Part shown: positions 45,949-55,866 of the stretch, piece after piece | Layout of the letters: each line of letters starts with the position of its first letter | Numbering within the stretch: position 1 is the first letter of the stretch | DNA from: Gemmatimonadota bacterium | Lineage (GTDB): Bacteria; Gemmatimonadota; Gemmatimonadetes; Longimicrobiales; Gaopeijiaceae | Reading direction: 5' to 3' | NCBI GenBank assembly: GCA_028874995.1 | Contig: JAPPGM010000139.1 | Span: forward strand, 1-58,846 | Length of the DNA stretch: 58,846 bases | Notes under the pieces: model-generated | The model's database searches: none | What the model was told of the DNA's origin: nothing | Seen by the model: only the letters and a program-made list of their open reading frames with translations | Program-made: the position numbers and the translations under genes

Positions 45949-46506
45949 CTATTCGCCGAGCAGGAAGCGGGCCGCATAGAGGATGGTGACCAGGGACTTC
46001 GCGTCGGTGATCTCTCCCGAACGGGTCAGTTCAAGCGCCTTCGACAGGGGCATCCGTTCGACCTCGAGGAATTCGTCCTCATCGCTGCAGGCGGTTCCCT
46101 CGGTGAGGTCGAAGGCCGCGTAGAGGTGAATCACCTCGTTCGTGAAGCCCGGCGTGGTGTGTATGGTGGTCAGCTCCACAAGCGTCCCGGCCCTGAACCC
46201 CGTCTCCTCCTCCAGCTCGCGCAACGCGCATTGCTCCCAGCTCTCGCCGGGCTCGATGATCCCGGCCGGCACTTCGTAGATCACCCCACCCGCAGCGTAT
46301 CGGTACTGCTGCAACAGCAGCACATCCGGATCGGGGGCTTCTCTGCTCCCCGGCACCGGCAACACCGCGGCCGCGCCCCGGTGGCGGACCAGCTCCAGTC
46401 TCCCCACCGACCCGTCCGGAAAGCGGACCGTGTCCACGCTCAGGTGGACGACCCGTCCGTCGTGAACGACGGTCGACTCGACGAGGGCACGCCTGTCTTC
46501 GCTCAC
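45949..46506 (-). CDS. NUDIX hydrolase, ADP-ribose pyrophosphatase-like
   Basis: 185 residues from GTG 46506, which overlaps the upstream M16 stop as GTGA. The Nudix box is complete: GIIEPGESWEQCALRELEEE, then TGF. Flanking parts (VVHLSVDTVRFPDGSVGRLE, then LLQQYRYAAGGVIYEVPAG, then PGFTNEVIHLYAAFDL) match the ADP-ribose/nucleoside-diphosphate-sugar pyrophosphatase group, which hydrolyses ADP-ribose to AMP and ribose phosphate with Mg. It is the third gene of a tightly overlapping set with two M16 peptidases; the functional link is not obvious. Confidence 0.88.
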   Translation of the reverse strand: MSEDRRALVESTVVHDGRVVHLSVDTVRFPDGSVGRLELVRHRGAAAVLPVPGSREAPDPDVLLLQQYRYAAGGVIYEVPAGIIEPGESWEQCALRELEEETGFRAGTLVELTTIHTTPGFTNEVIHLYAAFDLTEGTACSDEDEFLEVERMPLSKALELTRSGEITDAKSLVTILYAARFLLGE

Positions 46507-47876
46507 GGTGCGGAACTCCCCCCGGCGGTGTCGTGGACCGTCACCGGGCCGATCGCCAGACCTTCCAGCTGCGGCACCACATCGTCCGCGTCTCCCACCA
46601 CGACCGTGCACAGCTCCGCCGGACGGATGTGACGGCGCGCCGCGCGGGCCGCGTGAGCCACGGTCACCTCGCCGACGCGGTCCCGGTAGCTCCGGTAGTA
46701 GTCGTCCGGAAGGTCGTAGACGGTCATCTCCGCAATCCTGGACGCGATCTGCCCCGTGGTCTCCAGCCGCAACGGGAACACCCCGGCAAGATAGCTCGTC
46801 GCGGCCTCGACCTCCTTCCGCGTCGGCCCCCCTTCCACGAGGTCCTCGATTTCACGGTGTATCTCGCCGACGGCCGCCCCGGTCACCGCGTTCTCGACCG
46901 CGGTGGAGACCGCGAACGGTCCCGGTCCGCGCCTCGGCGCGAAGGAGGACCGCACGCCGTAGGTAAAGCCGCGCCGCTCGCGCAGGTTGAGGTTCAGCCG
47001 CGAGGAGAACGATCCGCCCAACACCAGGTTCAACACGATCAGCGCGAAGTAGTCCTCGACCGAACGCGGCACCCCAAGGTGTCCCACGCGAATACGCGAC
47101 TGGACCGATTCGGCCCGGTGGACCACGTGGACCACGCGCTCCCGCTGCCGCGGCGACGCGACGGGCTCCGGTACCGGTGGCACCGCTCTGTGCCAGTCGC
47201 CGAATCCCGCCTCGGCGACGGCCAGAGCCTCTCTCTCGGCCACGTCGCCCACCATGACCAGGGCCGCCTGCAGAGGTCCGTAGCGGGCCGCCACAAAACC
47301 GTGGGCCGCGCCGGCATCGATGTTGCCGATGGAGGTCTCGGTCCCCCCAACCGGGCGCGCATAGGTGCCGCCCCTGGCAAAAACGAAGCGAGCGTGTGCG
47401 TCGGCGGCCAGCGCCGCGGGATCCATCCTCCGCTGGGCGGCCGTGGCCAGGCGCTGCGCACGGTATCGCTCGAACTCCCCGCTCTCGAAGGCCGGCGACC
47501 GCACCATCTCGGCCAGCAGGGGCATCGCGCCGGGAAGGTGTTCGGCCAGACAGGAGACGGCCACGGTGGTGGAATCCCAACCCGTCGACGCGCCGAAGCC
47601 GACGCCGATATCTTCCAGCGCTCGGGCCAGTTCCCGGCTCGAGAGGCGCGTCGTGCCCCCCTCCAGCGCATTTCCCGCCAGAACCGCCAGGCCCTCCCTT
47701 CCCGCGGGCGAGGCGGTCTCTCCCGCCTTCAGCACCACCATGGCGGTGACGACCGGCAGCGCCGCCCCGGAAACCAGCCGCACCTCCATCCCGTTGCCCA
47801 GACGCGCTTCGGCCACGGACGGGAACTCGAAGGGGCGGATCGGCCCGGCGGCCGGGGGCGCGTCCCGGTCCGTCAT
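46503..47876 (-). CDS. M16 peptidase-family protein, likely non-catalytic partner
   Basis: 457 residues from ATG 47876, overlapping the previous gene as ATGA. It has the M16 fold (ARLGNGMEVRLVSGAALPVV, then MVVLKAGETASPAGREGLAV, then LVMVGDVAEREALAVAEAGF, and the C-terminal RERRGFTYGVRSSF). Where active members have HxxEH, this one reads LAGNALEG, so zinc cannot bind. It is therefore probably the partner half of a two-subunit M16B enzyme whose catalytic half is the gene just upstream. Confidence 0.88.
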   Translation of the reverse strand: MTDRDAPPAAGPIRPFEFPSVAEARLGNGMEVRLVSGAALPVVTAMVVLKAGETASPAGREGLAVLAGNALEGGTTRLSSRELARALEDIGVGFGASTGWDSTTVAVSCLAEHLPGAMPLLAEMVRSPAFESGEFERYRAQRLATAAQRRMDPAALAADAHARFVFARGGTYARPVGGTETSIGNIDAGAAHGFVAARYGPLQAALVMVGDVAEREALAVAEAGFGDWHRAVPPVPEPVASPRQRERVVHVVHRAESVQSRIRVGHLGVPRSVEDYFALIVLNLVLGGSFSSRLNLNLRERRGFTYGVRSSFAPRRGPGPFAVSTAVENAVTGAAVGEIHREIEDLVEGGPTRKEVEAATSYLAGVFPLRLETTGQIASRIAEMTVYDLPDDYYRSYRDRVGEVTVAHAARAARRHIRPAELCTVVVGDADDVVPQLEGLAIGPVTVHDTAGGSSAP

Positions 47877-49174
47877 GCGCTCTCTCCGTGAGCGGACGTG
47901 GCCGGCCGCGCCCGCGATCCGTCGTCCGCCAGGTACCGCACGACGGCCCGGTTCCCGGCATGCAGATACGCGGCGCACCACTCGCGCGCCTCGTCCACCG
48001 TGACCCGGCGCAGGCGGCGCAGGTCCTCGTTGAGGCGGCGGGCGTCGCCGAAGAGGGTGGCGTACATGGAGAGCAGGTCGGCCCGCGTCTCGAGCCGTTG
48101 CAACGCGCGCAGGGTGCGGGTCTCGCTGCCGATCACCGCCCGTGCGACTTCCGCCTCGGTGAGATCGCCGGCCGCGTCGAGCTCCGCGCTCACCGACGTC
48201 TCCAACTCCTCCGCGCTGGTGTCGGGAAACCCGGTCGCGACCACCAGGAACATGGTCGCGCCGGTGGTGAGGGGCAGAAGGTGGCAGGACGCTGACTTGG
48301 CCACCCTGCGACGCACGAGGCGGTCGTGGAGTCGCGACGAGCGGCCCCGGCCGATGACGGAGGATGCCACCTCGCCGGCGTAGTAGGCCTCGGTGGTGAA
48401 GGGGGGCACCCTGGCGGCCATGTAGACCCTGGGCAGGGGCACCGCCGCGTGCACATCGCTGTGCAACGTGCCGCCGGTCGCGAGGGGGATCCGGGTCGTG
48501 CCCGGGAGGGGGGGTGGAGCGGGGCCGCGGGGAATGGACTCGAAGTAGTGGCGGACGCTCTCGAGCGCGTGAGCGGGGTCGCAGTCGCCGCAGACGGAGA
48601 GCACCGCATTGTTGGGGATGTAATAGGTGGCGAAGAAGTCGTGAATGTCGTCCAGGGTGGCCGCGGCAATGTCCTCCATGGAGCCGATGACGGTGTGGTG
48701 GTAGGGGTGGTCCTCGGGAAAGAGCAGGGACTGGACGCGCTCGTCCCAGTCGCCGTAAGGCTGGTTGTCGTACCGCTCGCGGCGCTCGTTCATGACAACC
48801 TGGCGCTGGTTCTCCAGCTTTTCGGCGGTCATGGCGGGCAGCATCCACCCCATGCGGTCCGACTCCAGCCAGAGGGCGAGATCCAGGTTGTGGGACGGCA
48901 CCGTCTCGAAGTAGTTGGTGCGGTCGAACCAGGTCGTGGCGTTCGCCGATCCCCCCACCAGCTCGATGTGATGGAAGTGTCCGTTCGTTGGCACGTGGGC
49001 CGACCCCTGGAACATCATGTGCTCGAAGATGTGCGCGAACCCGGTCCGGCCCTCCGGCTCGTTTCGCGACCCCACCCCGTACCACAGGTTGACCCCCACC
49101 ACCGGAGTCGCGCGGTCAGGCGCGATGACCACCCTGAGGCCGTTGCCGAGCACGTGCTGTTCGATCTGGAGCAT
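47873..49174 (-). CDS. M16 zinc metallopeptidase, catalytic partner
   Basis: 433 residues from ATG 49174 with GGAGGG 6 nt upstream; the longer frame is noise. Zinc motif HIFEH at 48-52 (inverted HxxEH) comes in the typical context GVGSRNEPEGRTGFAHIFEH, and the downstream Glu lies in VVMNERRERYDNQPYG. C-terminal halves include VYMAARVPPFTTEAYYAGEV and SSVIGRGRSSRLHDRLVRRR. No signal peptide is visible, so it may act in the cytoplasm, or the start may be missed. Together with the following HxxEH-less gene it forms a typical bacterial M16 pair that degrades peptides. Confidence 0.9.
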   Translation of the reverse strand: MLQIEQHVLGNGLRVVIAPDRATPVVGVNLWYGVGSRNEPEGRTGFAHIFEHMMFQGSAHVPTNGHFHHIELVGGSANATTWFDRTNYFETVPSHNLDLALWLESDRMGWMLPAMTAEKLENQRQVVMNERRERYDNQPYGDWDERVQSLLFPEDHPYHHTVIGSMEDIAAATLDDIHDFFATYYIPNNAVLSVCGDCDPAHALESVRHYFESIPRGPAPPPLPGTTRIPLATGGTLHSDVHAAVPLPRVYMAARVPPFTTEAYYAGEVASSVIGRGRSSRLHDRLVRRRVAKSASCHLLPLTTGATMFLVVATGFPDTSAEELETSVSAELDAAGDLTEAEVARAVIGSETRTLRALQRLETRADLLSMYATLFGDARRLNEDLRRLRRVTVDEAREWCAAYLHAGNRAVVRYLADDGSRARPATSAHGESA

Positions 49175-49324
49175 TTCCTTCCGACCCTCCGCGGCACCAT
49201 CTTTCGAGCGATCAACAGTCTCGCGAACAGCGGACCGGCACAAGGCGCCGCGACCGCCGCGGTCCTCCACTCGCACCCACGCCCATGGCCGAGGCAGGCC
49301 CCCGGCCCCAACAGGAGCAGCCCC

Positions 49325-50446
49325 GTGGGATTCACGCCCTTCCAGATGGAGCGCTGGCAGTCCACCTACGAGCACCGCGTCCGCTTCAACCTGTCGGAGA
49401 GCGGCGTGCATCCCCTCACCGTGGGCGAACTCCTCGCGCTCGGCGGCGGCGGCATCGATCTTTCGGCCGTGCGGCTCGGCTACAGCCAGTCCAACGGCAC
49501 CGACGAGTTGCGCGCTCTGATCGCGTCGCAGTACCCCGGTGCCTCGGACAGCTCCGTGGTCGTCACGGTCGGGGGCGCCGAGGCGAATTTCGTGGCCTTC
49601 TGGGAGCTGGCGGAAAGCGGAAAACCGGTTGCGGTCATGCTCCCCAACTACATGCAGGTGCCGGGCCTGGTCGAGAACTTCGACGGCGGCTTCATCCCGT
49701 TCCATCTGCGAGAAGAGACGGGGTGGCGCCCCGACCTGGACCAGCTGGCGGCGGCGCTGGCGGCGGGGGCGGGCTTCATCCTGATCACGAACCCGAACAA
49801 CCCCACGGGCGTGGCGCTCACCACCGCCGAAATGGCCGACATCGTCTCGCTCGCGGACCGCCATGGCGCGTGGATCCTGGCCGACGAGGTGTACCGCGGC
49901 GCCGAGGTCGGGACCGATCCCGTCCCGAGCTTCTGGGGCCGTTACGACCGGGTGCTCGTGACCAATACGCTGTCCAAGGCATACGGTCTCCCCGGGCTGA
50001 GGCTGGGGTGGGTGGTGGGGCCGGACGACGTGGTGGCGCGGCTGTGGGCCCGCACCGACTACACGACCATCGCGCCGCCTTCCGTCTCCGACGCACTCGC
50101 CACAGTCGCGCTGTCACCGGCCGCACGGCCACGCGTGCTGGCGCGAACCCGGGGCATCATCCGGCGCAACCTGGGCATCACACAGGCGTGGATGGAATCG
50201 CACGGCGGCCTGTTCAGCTGCACCCCTCCCGACGCCGGCGCGATCTGCATGGTGAGGTATCGCGCCCCGGACCCCTCTTTGGAGCTGGCCGAGCGGCTGC
50301 GCGTCGAGCACAGCCTGCTGGTGGTCCCGGGCGCGCACTTCGGCGTGGAGGGGACCATGCGGATCGGTTTCGGTCCTCCCGAGGAGGAGCTGATAAGCGG
50401 CCTGGAGCGACTGGGATCGGTGTTCGCGACGGCAAATGTAGTGTAA
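49325..50446 (+). CDS. class I/II PLP aminotransferase
   Basis: 373 residues from GTG 49325, with AGGAG 8 nt before it. PLP-fold type I marks are the NxxNPTG loop in ILITNPNNPTG, DEVYRGAEV with the cofactor-binding Asp and Tyr, and the lysine in VTNTLSKAYGLPGLRLGWVV; the C-terminal Arg lies in MRIGFGPP. The specific substrate cannot be read; the family includes aspartate, alanine and capreomycidine-synthase-like members. It is divergent from the M16/NUDIX set, with 150 nt between. Confidence 0.85.
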   Translation: MGFTPFQMERWQSTYEHRVRFNLSESGVHPLTVGELLALGGGGIDLSAVRLGYSQSNGTDELRALIASQYPGASDSSVVVTVGGAEANFVAFWELAESGKPVAVMLPNYMQVPGLVENFDGGFIPFHLREETGWRPDLDQLAAALAAGAGFILITNPNNPTGVALTTAEMADIVSLADRHGAWILADEVYRGAEVGTDPVPSFWGRYDRVLVTNTLSKAYGLPGLRLGWVVGPDDVVARLWARTDYTTIAPPSVSDALATVALSPAARPRVLARTRGIIRRNLGITQAWMESHGGLFSCTPPDAGAICMVRYRAPDPSLELAERLRVEHSLLVVPGAHFGVEGTMRIGFGPPEEELISGLERLGSVFATANVV

Positions 50447-50448
50447 TG

Positions 50449-50545
50449 CGCAGTTGACAAGATGGAAATCGCAGTTGACATCACGTGCCGTAACCCTCAT
50501 GACGAATGTCATGCGTGATTGACAAAACGTCAATTGGAGTTGACA
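50449..50545 (+). repeat. TTGACA array with TTNAC-N5-GTNAA element, copy 3
   Basis: TTGACA occurs four times on one strand at 50454, 50475, 50519 and 50540, that is, at spacings of 21, 44 and 21 nt. The first two repeats share CGCAGTTGACA. The third opens a perfect inverted repeat TTGAC-AAAAC-GTCAA (50519-50533), and CATGAC-GAAT-GTCATG lies at 50498-50513. The array fills the gap between two convergent genes, so a promoter role is unlikely. Confidence 0.55.
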
Positions 50546-50591
50546 TCCAGCGGGACCGAATCGGGTGGTCCCGCGCGCAGCCTTCGCACCC

Positions 50592-51272
50592 TCAGTCGCT
50601 CAGCGCCACCTCTTTGGTGCAATCCGGATCTTCGTGGCCGGCGCGGTTGACGGCCCGCGCGACAGGGTGGAGTCGCAGCTCCGGCGGGTCGGCGCGCTCG
50701 ACGATGGCCTGTAACGATTTCAGCACGGTCCCCCGCGCCAACCAGTCCGTCCAGCAGTCCTGGGGCAGAATGACGGGGACCCGGTCATGCAGCCGGCGAA
50801 TGGGCTCGGGAGCCTCGCGCGTCAGGATTGCGAAGGTGGTGAGCCGGGCGCCGTCGCCGTCCCTCCACAGTGCCCAGATCCCGGCCATGGCGAAGAGGGC
50901 GGAGCCGGGACGGTGGATCCAGTACGGCTGCCTGCCCGTTGCGCGCGCCTCCCACTCGTAGAAGCCGTCGGCGGGGACCAGGCAGCGCCGCGCGAGGAAG
51001 GAATCGCGGAAGGCGCTCCGGGTCGCGACCGTTTCGGACCGGGCGTTGATCAGGCGGGCCCCGGCACGAGGACTGTCGGCCCAGTGAGGGACGAGTCCCC
51101 ACCGCATGGGCCCGGCGCGCCGACCTCCGGGGACCGCGATCACCACGGGCGCCTCGTCGGTAGGCGCGATGTTGTACCGCGGCCGGAACCCCTCGAGCGC
51201 GGGAGAGATCTCGGCCGCCAGGGTCTCGGCTACGTAGCCGAGTTCGGCGGTCAGGGTGAAGCGGCCGCACAT
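50592..51272 (-). CDS. SRAP (YedK/HMCES-like) abasic-site shielding protein
   Basis: 226 residues. It starts MCGRFTLT, where Cys2 becomes the catalytic thiol after Met removal and crosslinks to abasic sites in single-stranded DNA. Other family blocks are RPRYNIAPTDEAPV, MRWGLVPHWADS, INARSETVATRSAFRDSF, RCLVPADGFYEWE and the His in LHDRVPVILP. Length and motifs are complete. It protects replication forks from abasic DNA damage. The 3' end faces the aminotransferase across the TTGACA array. Confidence 0.93.
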   Translation of the reverse strand: MCGRFTLTAELGYVAETLAAEISPALEGFRPRYNIAPTDEAPVVIAVPGGRRAGPMRWGLVPHWADSPRAGARLINARSETVATRSAFRDSFLARRCLVPADGFYEWEARATGRQPYWIHRPGSALFAMAGIWALWRDGDGARLTTFAILTREAPEPIRRLHDRVPVILPQDCWTDWLARGTVLKSLQAIVERADPPELRLHPVARAVNRAGHEDPDCTKEVALSD

Positions 51273-51347
51273 GGTCCGTCAACGGTCCACGGTGAAGTCG
51301 CCAACCCGGCGCCCCGCCATTCCCGGTGCTCGGGCCTTTTCCACGGA

Positions 51348-52358
51348 CTAACGGGACGCGGAGACGCCCGCCAGTTCCACCTCGGGGCCGACCGACGATC
51401 TCGCGGCCGCCATGTCCCGTACGACGAAGAACCCGTCTTCCCCAAGCTCCTGGTAGAGCGGCATGAGGATCCTCCCGCTCTTCGGCGCCATCACCTCGCC
51501 GTGCCGGTCGTCCCCGATGACGTCGCCGGCACGCACCGGCTGGAAGTTCCGGAAGCCCGGTCGGGTGACGTACCCGTCCTCCCCCTCCACCGGATGCCGA
51601 TACCTCATCTCCAGTATTCGCGGCAGATGCCGGTACGCCTCCTCCAGCCTCCGGTAGCCGCTCCGGGCCTCGGGAACGTCCCGGTCCGCCAACAGGCCGG
51701 CCGCCCGAATCGCGAGACAGACCGCGCTCTCGGCCCTGATCCGGGACTCCGCCTCTTCGTGCTGGCCGCACTCGAAGACCGCGGTCGTGTAACCGACACC
51801 CTTCATGTAGCTGGTGAGCGTGCCCTCCAGGTGTTCGTCGAGCCGCAGGATCAGGGGAGCGGGAATCGACATGGCGAACCGCTTGTGACGCGACTTGTCG
51901 GCCGACGTGGTGAATGCGCCTCCACCTCCCGAGGTCGTGTGCAGGTCGAGGAACCAGGCGGGACCTCTTCGCCCGGACGTCACCTCGTCGAGGACGCCCA
52001 GCAGCCGGACGAGTTCAAGGTCTTCCGCCACTGCTGCGCTGCCGTTGGCGGACAGGACCCGGTCGCGGGCTTCGCCGATCCGGAACGGCGTCCAGGCCCG
52101 GTTCAGGTCGTACGACATGAAACGTCGCCCGGCGGCCAGTGCCCGCAGGTTGCCCGCCACGGCCACGAAATCCCCCCGGAGCGCTTGCCGGCGGCCCGCG
52201 ACCATCGCGACGAGTTCCTCCAACGCTCGCACGCCGGCAGGCTCATTCCCGTGGAGTCCGCCCACGCACAGGAGCAACGGGCCCTCCACGTTCCCCCTGA
52301 CCCACCCGATCAGGCCATCCCGTGCCTCCTGCGTCCCACCATCTCCGGAACGATTCAT
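51348..52358 (-). CDS. succinylglutamate desuccinylase/aspartoacylase-family protein
   Basis: 336 residues from ATG 52358 after GGGAGGGG. It is an M14-like zinc amidohydrolase: CVGGLHGNEPAGVRALEE supplies the zinc His and Glu, WFLDLHTTSGGGGAFTT the second His, and FECGQHEEAESR the likely catalytic Glu. The C-terminal part (AGDVIGDDRHGEVMAPKSGR, ILMPLYQELGEDGFFVV) is the usual beta domain. Activity on N-acyl amino acids is likely; the exact substrate is not clear. It is 22 nt after the GCS2-CBS gene, so probably co-transcribed. Confidence 0.85.
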   Translation of the reverse strand: MNRSGDGGTQEARDGLIGWVRGNVEGPLLLCVGGLHGNEPAGVRALEELVAMVAGRRQALRGDFVAVAGNLRALAAGRRFMSYDLNRAWTPFRIGEARDRVLSANGSAAVAEDLELVRLLGVLDEVTSGRRGPAWFLDLHTTSGGGGAFTTSADKSRHKRFAMSIPAPLILRLDEHLEGTLTSYMKGVGYTTAVFECGQHEEAESRIRAESAVCLAIRAAGLLADRDVPEARSGYRRLEEAYRHLPRILEMRYRHPVEGEDGYVTRPGFRNFQPVRAGDVIGDDRHGEVMAPKSGRILMPLYQELGEDGFFVVRDMAAARSSVGPEVELAGVSASR

Positions 52359-52380
52359 TCCCCTCCCGTCCACAGTCGGT

Positions 52381-54294
52381 CTATTCCCCTTCAAGGGCGT
52401 CTTCGAGCAGGTGATAGGCCATCGGCATGAAGTCCACCTCGCTTACGATCCCGACCAGTTGTCCGTTCTTGACCACGGGCAGCGCCGACACCCGCTGCCC
52501 CCGCATCATGCTGATGGCCTCGAGCGTGGGAGTTTCCGGGGCCACCGACACCGGATGTCGCTCCATCACCTCGCTCACCGGCATGTTCTCGACTTCGGTT
52601 CGAGTCCGTCCCTCCGCCATCAGCCGGAGAATCGAGCGGTAGGAGACGATCCCCACGAGCTTGTGTTCGTTGTCCTCGATCAGCACGTGCCGGATCTGCC
52701 GCACATGCATCAGGTAGGCGACCAGTTCCACCAGCTCCTCCTGGTTGACCGTGGTCAGCGACGTGGTCATGTACTGTTCGACCCGGAGATAGTTGTACTT
52801 CCACCCCCCGGCCTCATGAAGCTCCGCGGGCTCCCACCGTGCCACTGGAATCCCCGCCTTCTGCTGCCGCACGGTCGCGGCTGTCAGAGCGGCCAGCTGC
52901 TCCCCGCGGGTGCCGGCCTTTTTCAGGTTGCGCAACGAGCGGAGCGCCCAGGCGGAACCTGTGACATCGGCCTTCACGCGTTCCTCGAAGGCACCCAGAT
53001 ACCGGTCCACTTCGCTCCTGAAGACAGGGTAGTCGGCGAGTCCCTCCTCGGCGAGAGGCAACAGGGTATCCAGTATCAACCGGTCGGCGGGACCGCTCGT
53101 CCCGTCGAGCCAGGTCATCCCGGCGCGGAGTCCCAGCCGCGACGCAGCGAGGAAGTTCGCCTTGGCGTCGTCGAATTCCATGCGCTCGGTCAGGTCCGGC
53201 ACCCGCTTGGCGACGCCGAGCACCGCACCGATCCAGAACACGGCGTTGGCCATTTCATCCAGCGTCGAGGGGCCCGCGGGAAGCACCCGGCACTCGATCC
53301 GAAGGTGGGGCTTGCCGTTGGAGATGCCGTAGCAGGGACGGTTCCACCGGTACACCGTGCCGTTGAAGAGCTGGAGCGCCTTCAGCTTCGGCACCCCCCC
53401 CGCATCGAGCACCTCGATCGGATCCTCGTCGATGTCGGTGGCCAGGAGTATCTGGAAGGTCGCGATGTCCTCCTGAAAGAGCTCGGTGACGCATCGCTTC
53501 AGCCAACTGCCTCCGAATCGCACCCGCGGACTCATTTCACGCATGTGCAGATCCGCTCCGCGTGTATCGAGCGACTGCTGGAAGAGGGCGATCCGGGTCT
53601 CCGCCCAGAGTCTTCTCCCGAAGAGGAGCGGCGAATTGACCGAGGCCGCCAGGATCGGCCCGGTGACGGCCTGGGCCACGTTGTAGAAGTGGGCGAATTC
53701 CTGCGCCGACACCTGCAGGTGAACCTGCGCGCTCGTGTTGCACGCCTCAAGCATGACCGAATCGTGTTCGATCATGAGTTCGTCGGTGCCCTGGATGCGC
53801 AGGCGGAAGGCGCCCGGCCCGGCCGCGTTCATGGCTTCGTTGAGCGCGTAGTAGCGGGCTCGGGGCGTGATGTTGTCGAGCGAGAGGTCCGACTTGGAGA
53901 GCGTGGGGAGGATGCCGGTGAGGACAACCTCGCAGTTCTGACGCTGGGCCGCTTCGCGCACGCGTCCGACGTAGCCGTCGAGTTCCGTGTGCATGTCCGA
54001 AAAGCAGGACCCCTCCAGGAGCCGCGGCGACAGGTTGGCTTCGAGGTTGAAGCGCGCCAGTTCGGTCGTGAAGGGGTCGTCGTTGAGATCATCGAGAACC
54101 TCGACCGCGACCGGCGCGGGACGCCACGCCTCGTCGACCAGGAACAGCTCCTGCTCGGCGCCGAAACGGCGCACGCCGGTCTCGATCAGGTCCTCGGCAA
54201 GCAACCGCTCCATGGCCTTGAGGTCCCTGAGCAGCGCGCGTGTGAAAACTCGGATCGCTTCCGGCGACCGTTTGGGGGCAACATCAACGCCCAT
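52381..54294 (-). CDS. glutamate-cysteine ligase-like (GCS2) protein with two CBS domains
   Basis: 637 residues from ATG 54294, with AAAGGAG 11 nt upstream. Residues 1 to about 480 are a GCS2/YbdK-type glutamate-cysteine ligase fold: [38 protein letters not shown]-like [11 protein letters not shown], and [12 protein letters not shown]. Residues about 505-635 hold two CBS modules ([20 protein letters not shown], then [40 protein letters not shown], then [18 protein letters not shown]). CBS pairs usually sense adenosine nucleotides, so the enzyme is likely allosterically controlled. The product may be gamma-glutamylcysteine or another gamma-glutamyl compound. Confidence 0.87.
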   Translation of the reverse strand: MGVDVAPKRSPEAIRVFTRALLRDLKAMERLLAEDLIETGVRRFGAEQELFLVDEAWRPAPVAVEVLDDLNDDPFTTELARFNLEANLSPRLLEGSCFSDMHTELDGYVGRVREAAQRQNCEVVLTGILPTLSKSDLSLDNITPRARYYALNEAMNAAGPGAFRLRIQGTDELMIEHDSVMLEACNTSAQVHLQVSAQEFAHFYNVAQAVTGPILAASVNSPLLFGRRLWAETRIALFQQSLDTRGADLHMREMSPRVRFGGSWLKRCVTELFQEDIATFQILLATDIDEDPIEVLDAGGVPKLKALQLFNGTVYRWNRPCYGISNGKPHLRIECRVLPAGPSTLDEMANAVFWIGAVLGVAKRVPDLTERMEFDDAKANFLAASRLGLRAGMTWLDGTSGPADRLILDTLLPLAEEGLADYPVFRSEVDRYLGAFEERVKADVTGSAWALRSLRNLKKAGTRGEQLAALTAATVRQQKAGIPVARWEPAELHEAGGWKYNYLRVEQYMTTSLTTVNQEELVELVAYLMHVRQIRHVLIEDNEHKLVGIVSYRSILRLMAEGRTRTEVENMPVSEVMERHPVSVAPETPTLEAISMMRGQRVSALPVVKNGQLVGIVSEVDFMPMAYHLLEDALEGE

Positions 54295-54496
54295 CTGTAC
54301 CGGGGCTCCTTTCGGCACGTAAACCCTTGTCTGTCCAGCGGTTCGTGGATTGACCCACGCGAGCACCGAGAGCGGCGGGGCCGGTCGGATGCCGTGGGGG
54401 TCTTTCCACGGACTCTAGGATCTTATCGCCTGACACCGAGGACTGCCAGCATGGCACGCGCCGACTCGGAGGCAGTGAAGATTCCTCCCCGGACCT

Positions 54497-55165
54497 CTAC
54501 CGAAACGTGGCGATCTCCTCGAGTGGCTTTCTGGTGATGGCGGGGACCCTGGCGTCTCCGGCGGGATAGCCGGTGACCAAAAGCAGGAAGGGCCGCTCAT
54601 TGGACGGCCGGTCGAGAATCTCGTTCAGGAAGTTCATGGGCGAGGGCGTGTGGGTCAGCGTGGCAAGCCCGGCGTGGTGAAGGCCGGTGATGAGGATGCC
54701 CGTGGCGATGCCCACGCTCTCCTGGACGTAGTAGTTCTTCACCTTGCCGCCGTCCGGACGGAGCATGTACCGCTCGGCGAAGATCGCGATGAGGTACGGC
54801 GCGGTCTCCAGAAACGGCTTGTGTTCGTCGGTTCCCAGCGCGGCGAGCGCGTCCAGCCACTCCTGCGGGGCTCCGCCGCGGTAAAAGGCCCGTTCCTCCT
54901 GCTCGGCCGCGACCCGAATACGTGCCTTCACCTTCGGATCGGAGACCACGACGAAGCGCCAGGGTTGGTGGTTCGCGCCGCTGGGGGCCGTACCGGCTGC
55001 ACGGATGCACTCCTCGATCACGGATCGCGGCACCGGCCGGTCGCTGTATTCGCGCACCGTGCGGCGACGAGCTGCGTATTGCCGGAAGGCGGTGGCGCGA
55101 CGCTGCATCTCCCCTGGCGGATACTCGACATGGGTGTCCAGTGCAATAAATCGAGGCTCGTTCAT
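54497..55165 (-). CDS. nitroreductase-family flavoprotein
   Basis: 222 residues from ATG 55165; the frame extends further but the family start lies here. Flavin-binding marks are [40 protein letters not shown], and [20 protein letters not shown], with the C-terminal [20 protein letters not shown]. This order resembles the iodotyrosine-deiodinase/BluB-like branch. A dehalogenase or reductase role is plausible but unproven. Its start is 23 nt after the end of a small secreted protein gene. Confidence 0.85.
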   Translation of the reverse strand: MNEPRFIALDTHVEYPPGEMQRRATAFRQYAARRRTVREYSDRPVPRSVIEECIRAAGTAPSGANHQPWRFVVVSDPKVKARIRVAAEQEERAFYRGGAPQEWLDALAALGTDEHKPFLETAPYLIAIFAERYMLRPDGGKVKNYYVQESVGIATGILITGLHHAGLATLTHTPSPMNFLNEILDRPSNERPFLLLVTGYPAGDARVPAITRKPLEEIATFR

Positions 55166-55188
55166 TGGCTGGCTCCCGGCCTGGGCGT

Positions 55189-55746
55189 TCAACCGCCGTC
55201 CCTCAGCCGGATGAACACGCCCACGATGTCGTTCGCGTCGCCGATGGCCTCGACCACCCGCTCCGGACGCAGCTTCAGTGCACGGGAGAGAAAACGAACG
55301 TTGACGAGCCCGACGATCTCCGCGTCGGAGAGGGAGATGTCTCGCCACTGCGATGCCGGACGGGCGCCGAAGCGGTCGTAGGCCGCCTTGAGGAACCCGG
55401 GAGATCCGTTGATCGGCACATGGAAGTCGCCGGCGTGCACGGAGTATCCATGCGCGATCTCCATCCAGCTGTCGCCGTGCCGGCGCCGCGCCACCACCAC
55501 GTCGGGAGATACGCCGGCCCGCTTCGCCAACCGCAGGACCACGGGTATCTCCTTGGCGGACAGGCTCCAACGGGTCAGTACCCGGACCTCGCTGTGAGGG
55601 GTGTCGAAGTGCTCGCCGACCGCGCGCAGGAACATCGCCTCGTCCGAATTGCCCGGGCCTCCCCGCTGCCCTTCGAGCGCCGTTGGGGCCGCGAGACAGA
55701 GGAGGATCCCGGCGATGGCGTGGGTCGCCCTGCACGGAATATTCAT
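55189..55746 (-). CDS. small secreted protein of unknown function
   Basis: 185 residues with a signal peptide ([20 protein letters not shown], cleavage near LEGQ). The mature part is mixed alpha/beta ([20 protein letters not shown], then [20 protein letters not shown], then [20 protein letters not shown]) and ends [13 protein letters not shown]. Several short helical segments could form a bihelical repeat. No family is recognised. It lies just before the nitroreductase gene and may share its transcript. Confidence 0.65.
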   Translation of the reverse strand: MNIPCRATHAIAGILLCLAAPTALEGQRGGPGNSDEAMFLRAVGEHFDTPHSEVRVLTRWSLSAKEIPVVLRLAKRAGVSPDVVVARRRHGDSWMEIAHGYSVHAGDFHVPINGSPGFLKAAYDRFGARPASQWRDISLSDAEIVGLVNVRFLSRALKLRPERVVEAIGDANDIVGVFIRLRDGG

Positions 55747-55866
55747 GTTGCGAACCGCATGAAAGCGCCTCCAATGGCTCCTGGCCCGTGGACGGAATCC
55801 CCCAGGAACGATCCACGGACTGCTACAAATGTCACCGTATCGGCAATTGTCCGCCAGTCGCGGACA

